Source: CAYFSC01 sp964345695 (lineage in GTDB: Bacteria > Bacteroidota > Rhodothermia > Rhodothermales > Salinibacteraceae). From it: 7,837 nucleotides of DNA. The position numbers and the translations under genes are program-made. The stretch spans positions 1 through 7,837 of the forward strand of contig CAYFSC010000145.1 of the NCBI GenBank assembly GCA_964345695.1, read 5' to 3'. The notes beneath the pieces are model-generated. The model did no database searches. It was not told the origin of the DNA and saw only the letters and a program-made list of their open reading frames with translations. The stretch's first letter is position 1; each line of letters opens with the position of its first letter. This document shows, piece by piece, positions 6,791 to 7,837 of this stretch.

Positions 6791-6865
6791 GTTCAAATAT
6801 ATTCTATTATCGCTATATGGTAGTAGTTAGAAGTGATATACTCTTGTATATCAGTTAGAAATCAG
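6791..6865. other. AT-rich tract, candidate DNA-unwinding element
   Basis: This tract is strikingly AT-rich against the surrounding GC-rich DNA. It contains an 8-bp perfect AT hairpin (6834-6853), two copies of AGTTAGAA (6825-6832 and 6853-6860) and TAGTAGTTAG (6821-6830), which resembles the TAG-type DnaA-trio. The nearest perfect DnaA box begins at 6917, which is far for a DnaA-trio in the Bacillus arrangement. Low helix stability next to a DnaA-box array is the reason for calling an unwinding element; the exact opening site cannot be settled by eye. Confidence 0.55.
6834..6853. repeat. Perfect 8-bp AT-rich hairpin inside the candidate unwinding element
   Basis: TGATATAC (6834-6841) and GTATATCA (6846-6853) are perfect inverted repeats with a 4-nt loop TCTT. 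The element is bracketed by two AGTTAGAA direct repeats, the second overlapping its last base. No T-run follows, so it is not an obvious terminator for comEC. Confidence 0.7.
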
Positions 6866-6916
6866 TACGAGAGGCCACGCGGGGCTTCAGAACGCTCCGA
6901 TCTCGGCTGTGCGGAC

Positions 6917-6925
6917 TTATCCACA
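6917..6925 (+). promoter_or_regulatory. DnaA box, perfect consensus (right cluster)
   Basis: Exact TTATCCACA. It is the perfect box closest to the AT-rich tract and lies between it and the T-rich stretch at 6941-6980. Confidence 0.85.
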
Positions 6926-6987
6926 CGCTCTATGTATTACGGGTTTTGGGTTTTTTATTTTAAAAAGCTCGTTTTTGTTGTTGGGAG

Positions 6988-7004
6988 TGTGGAAATGTGG
7001 ATAA
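6988..7004 (-). promoter_or_regulatory. Tandem DnaA boxes, one perfect
   Basis: TGTGGATAA at 6996-7004 is a perfect box on the minus strand. TGTGGAAAT (6988-6996) directly before it is a degenerate box in the same orientation, with starts 8 nt apart. The pair is just after the T-rich tract, a typical place for an anchoring box beside an unwinding element. Confidence 0.8.
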
Positions 7005-7033
7005 GCAAGATGCCCACACTGCACCCCCGCCGG

Positions 7034-7042
7034 TGTGCATAA
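7034..7042 (-). promoter_or_regulatory. DnaA box, near-consensus
   Basis: TGTGCATAA is the complement of TTATGCACA, which satisfies the relaxed consensus TTWTNCACA with no mismatch. It continues with AACT-like bases as the other boxes do. Confidence 0.65.
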
Positions 7043-7063
7043 CTACCGCCGTCATCCCCAGTG

Positions 7064-7072
7064 TTATCCACA
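7064..7072 (+). promoter_or_regulatory. DnaA box, perfect consensus (right cluster)
   Basis: Exact TTATCCACA, preceded by GTG and followed by an A-run (AAAAA, 7072-7076). It faces the minus-strand boxes at 6996 and 7034. Confidence 0.85.
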
Positions 7073-7125
7073 AAAAGGAGGCTTCTGAAAGTCGTCAAGC
7101 GCCGGAAAAAGCCGAAAACGGAAAG

Positions 7126-7228
7126 TTTTCCACGTTTCCACAGTAATCCACATCGTTTCGGGAATATTTCGGCGCAGGTTATTCACGGCTGTCCACACTG
7201 TGGAAAAGTGTCGATAAGCTGTGGACAA
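7126..7228. promoter_or_regulatory. Dense array of degenerate DnaA boxes
   Basis: Near-matches follow each other almost without gaps. Plus strand: TTTTCCACG (7126-7134), GTTTCCACA (7134-7142), TAATCCACA (7144-7152), TTATTCACG (7179-7187). Minus strand (read as complement): TTTTCCACA (7199-7207), TTATCGACA (7209-7217), TTGTCCACA (7220-7228). Most differ from the perfect box at one position. At 7193-7203 CCACA and TGTGG face each other with a 1-nt spacer. Such weak, closely spaced boxes are typical for cooperative DnaA filament assembly at an origin. Confidence 0.65.
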
Positions 7229-7276
7229 GGAGGGGAGTTACGAACAGCGGCCGAGACGGTCTGGGGAAGTGGGGTG

Positions 7277-7318
7277 TTATCCAGACGTTATGCCCCGGAT
7301 ATCCACGGGTTATCCACA
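7277..7318 (+). promoter_or_regulatory. DnaA box group ending in a perfect box
   Basis: TTATCCAGA (7277-7285, one mismatch), ATATCCACG (7299-7307, two mismatches) and TTATCCACA (7310-7318, perfect) lie in the same orientation. This is the right edge of the cluster; no good match is seen between here and the exchanger start. Confidence 0.75.
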
Positions 7319-7471
7319 ACGCTGTGGACGGCGTGGCGAGGGAGTCACGAGCGGGTTGCACGTCCGGGAATCGGGTGCGTCTCCGCGCAACTGTTGCTTC
7401 GAACCTATCGACGCAGCAGAAACCGATGCGGGCGGGATCCCCGTGGACGCCGAGCAAACACCCGCGTCGGG

Positions 7472-7491
7472 CTCCCGGTGGAGATCGGGAG
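7472..7491. repeat. 6-bp inverted repeat in the leader of the exchanger gene
   Basis: CTCCCG (7472-7477) and CGGGAG (7486-7491) are perfect inverted repeats with an 8-nt spacer, 79 bp before the exchanger start codon. It could be an RNA hairpin in the leader or a protein-binding site; the stem is short and may be chance in GC-rich DNA. Confidence 0.25.
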
Positions 7492-7570
7492 ACCGGACCT
7501 CTACCTTTCGCGTCTCGGGAAAAACAAGGCCCGGACCGCTGGCGACGAGCAACACCGATTCTCGGTTTAC

Positions 7571-7837
7571 ATGCAACCCCTATTCTTGTATGTGGGTCTT
7601 GCTCTTGGAGGCACAGTCATCACGTGGTGGGGAAGCACCATCCTGGACCGGGCCTCGGGACGGCTGGCGGCGTTCTATCAGCTTCCGGCCATCGTGCAGG
7701 GGGCCGTCATTGCGGCCGTCGGGTCGAGCTTCCCGGAGCTATCGAGCACGGTACTGGCCACGTTGATTCATGGAACGTTTGACCTCGGGGTGGCCGCCAT
7801 TGTCGGCTCGGCGGTGTTCAACGTCCTGGTGATCCCC
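7571..7837 (+). CDS. Sodium/calcium exchanger family membrane protein (5' part, cut by window edge)
   Basis: The first 89 codons of a gene that continues past the right edge without a stop. The protein begins with a membrane helix (about residues 4-20), a short loop with charged residues (24-32), a second hydrophobic segment (about 37-50), then GSSFPELSS (51-59) and AAIVGSAVFN (75-84). These two motifs match the alpha-1 repeat of the calcium:cation antiporter (CaCA/NCX) superfamily, GTSLPE and GNxxGSNxFN, whose Pro-Glu and Asn/Ser residues bind the cation. Such proteins exchange Ca2+ (or another cation) for Na+ or H+ across the cytoplasmic membrane. Ser replaces the usual Thr in GTS, and Ala replaces Asn in GSN, so ion preference is uncertain. 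ATG at 7571 is chosen because hydrophobic sequence starts right after it; the frame stays open upstream and no Shine-Dalgarno is evident. Confidence 0.85.
   Translation, partial: MQPLFLYVGLALGGTVITWWGSTILDRASGRLAAFYQLPAIVQGAVIAAVGSSFPELSSTVLATLIHGTFDLGVAAIVGSAVFNVLVIP

Larger units (their letters stand above)
6755..7570. other. oriC: Candidate chromosomal replication origin (oriC) in a gene-free region
   Basis: This 816-bp stretch between comEC and the exchanger gene has no credible gene. Its left part (6791-6865) switches abruptly to AT-rich sequence, and a second T-rich tract lies at 6941-6980; either could be the DNA-unwinding element. From 6917 to 7318 there are four perfect DnaA boxes (6917, 6996, 7064, 7310) and many near-matches on both strands: 7034-7042, 7126-7134, 7144-7152, 7179-7187, 7199-7207, 7209-7217, 7220-7228, 7277-7285. 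A perfect 9-mer is expected far less than once in 800 random bases, so the clustering is meaningful. dnaA is not adjacent, which is common outside Firmicutes and Actinobacteria. The main alternative is a DnaA-titrating locus or a plasmid-type origin. The last 230 bp before the exchanger start contain no boxes and presumably hold its promoter. Confidence 0.75.

Noticed and set aside
6833..7042. 69-codon plus-strand frame inside the candidate origin
   Set aside because: It runs through the AT hairpin and three DnaA boxes with unusual composition and no family resemblance.
6917..7318. CRISPR array or simple tandem repeat as explanation of the repeated TTATCCACA-like words
   Set aside because: Units are 9 bp, occur on both strands and have irregular spacing, which fits DnaA boxes and not CRISPR repeats or satellites.
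7221..7782. Frames of 181 and 152 codons (7221-7766 and 7324-7782) at the right end
   Set aside because: Their second halves overlap the exchanger gene in other frames, and that frame alone encodes conserved antiporter motifs; their first halves cross DnaA boxes.

Overview
The window is GC-rich bacterial chromosomal DNA with standard housekeeping genes. The proteins are acidic (for example YchF residues 230-262 and NusB residues 33-46), and Shine-Dalgarno sequences are weak or absent before most starts. This fits a halophilic, Salinibacter/Rhodothermales-type member of the Bacteroidota group, but that is inference from style and not from a marker gene, so the taxonomic call is low confidence.

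Layout. 1-448 has no credible gene. It holds a short tandem repeat, a GC-rich hairpin, an 11-bp inverted repeat, and two perfect DnaA boxes embedded in a 28-nt motif that occurs twice, 149 bp apart. 449-2751 holds two complete tandem copies of ychF, both on the minus strand. 2865-3524 is a PP2A/ApaH-type metallophosphatase and 3578-4060 is nusB, both minus strand. Divergent from nusB, 4274-6754 (plus) is a full-length comEC/rec2 DNA-uptake channel gene. 6755-7570 has no credible gene and looks like a replication origin: an abrupt AT-rich tract with an AT hairpin, then four perfect DnaA boxes and at least half a dozen near-consensus boxes. 7571 to the right edge is the 5' part of a sodium/calcium-exchanger-family membrane protein gene.

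How it fits together. If the origin lies at about 6.8-7.3 kb, the ychF, phosphatase and nusB genes (minus, left) and the exchanger gene (plus, right) are all transcribed away from it, on the leading strand; comEC alone is head-on. nusB and the phosphatase gene are 53 bp apart and probably co-transcribed; the two ychF genes follow in the same direction. YchF (translation-associated ATPase) and NusB (rRNA antitermination) are growth-linked functions, which suits an origin-proximal position.

The two strongest observations are: (1) the ychF pair is a mosaic, with 608 bp identical without a single mismatch (codon 7 to the G4-motif codon 209) joined sharply to a 3' third that differs at about 40 of 155 amino acids, the signature of recent gene conversion between older duplicates; and (2) DnaA-box loci sit on both sides of the ychF-comEC block, raising the possibility of a two-part origin. 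I found no CRISPR array, insertion sequence, tRNA or rRNA, and no convincing undescribed multi-gene system.
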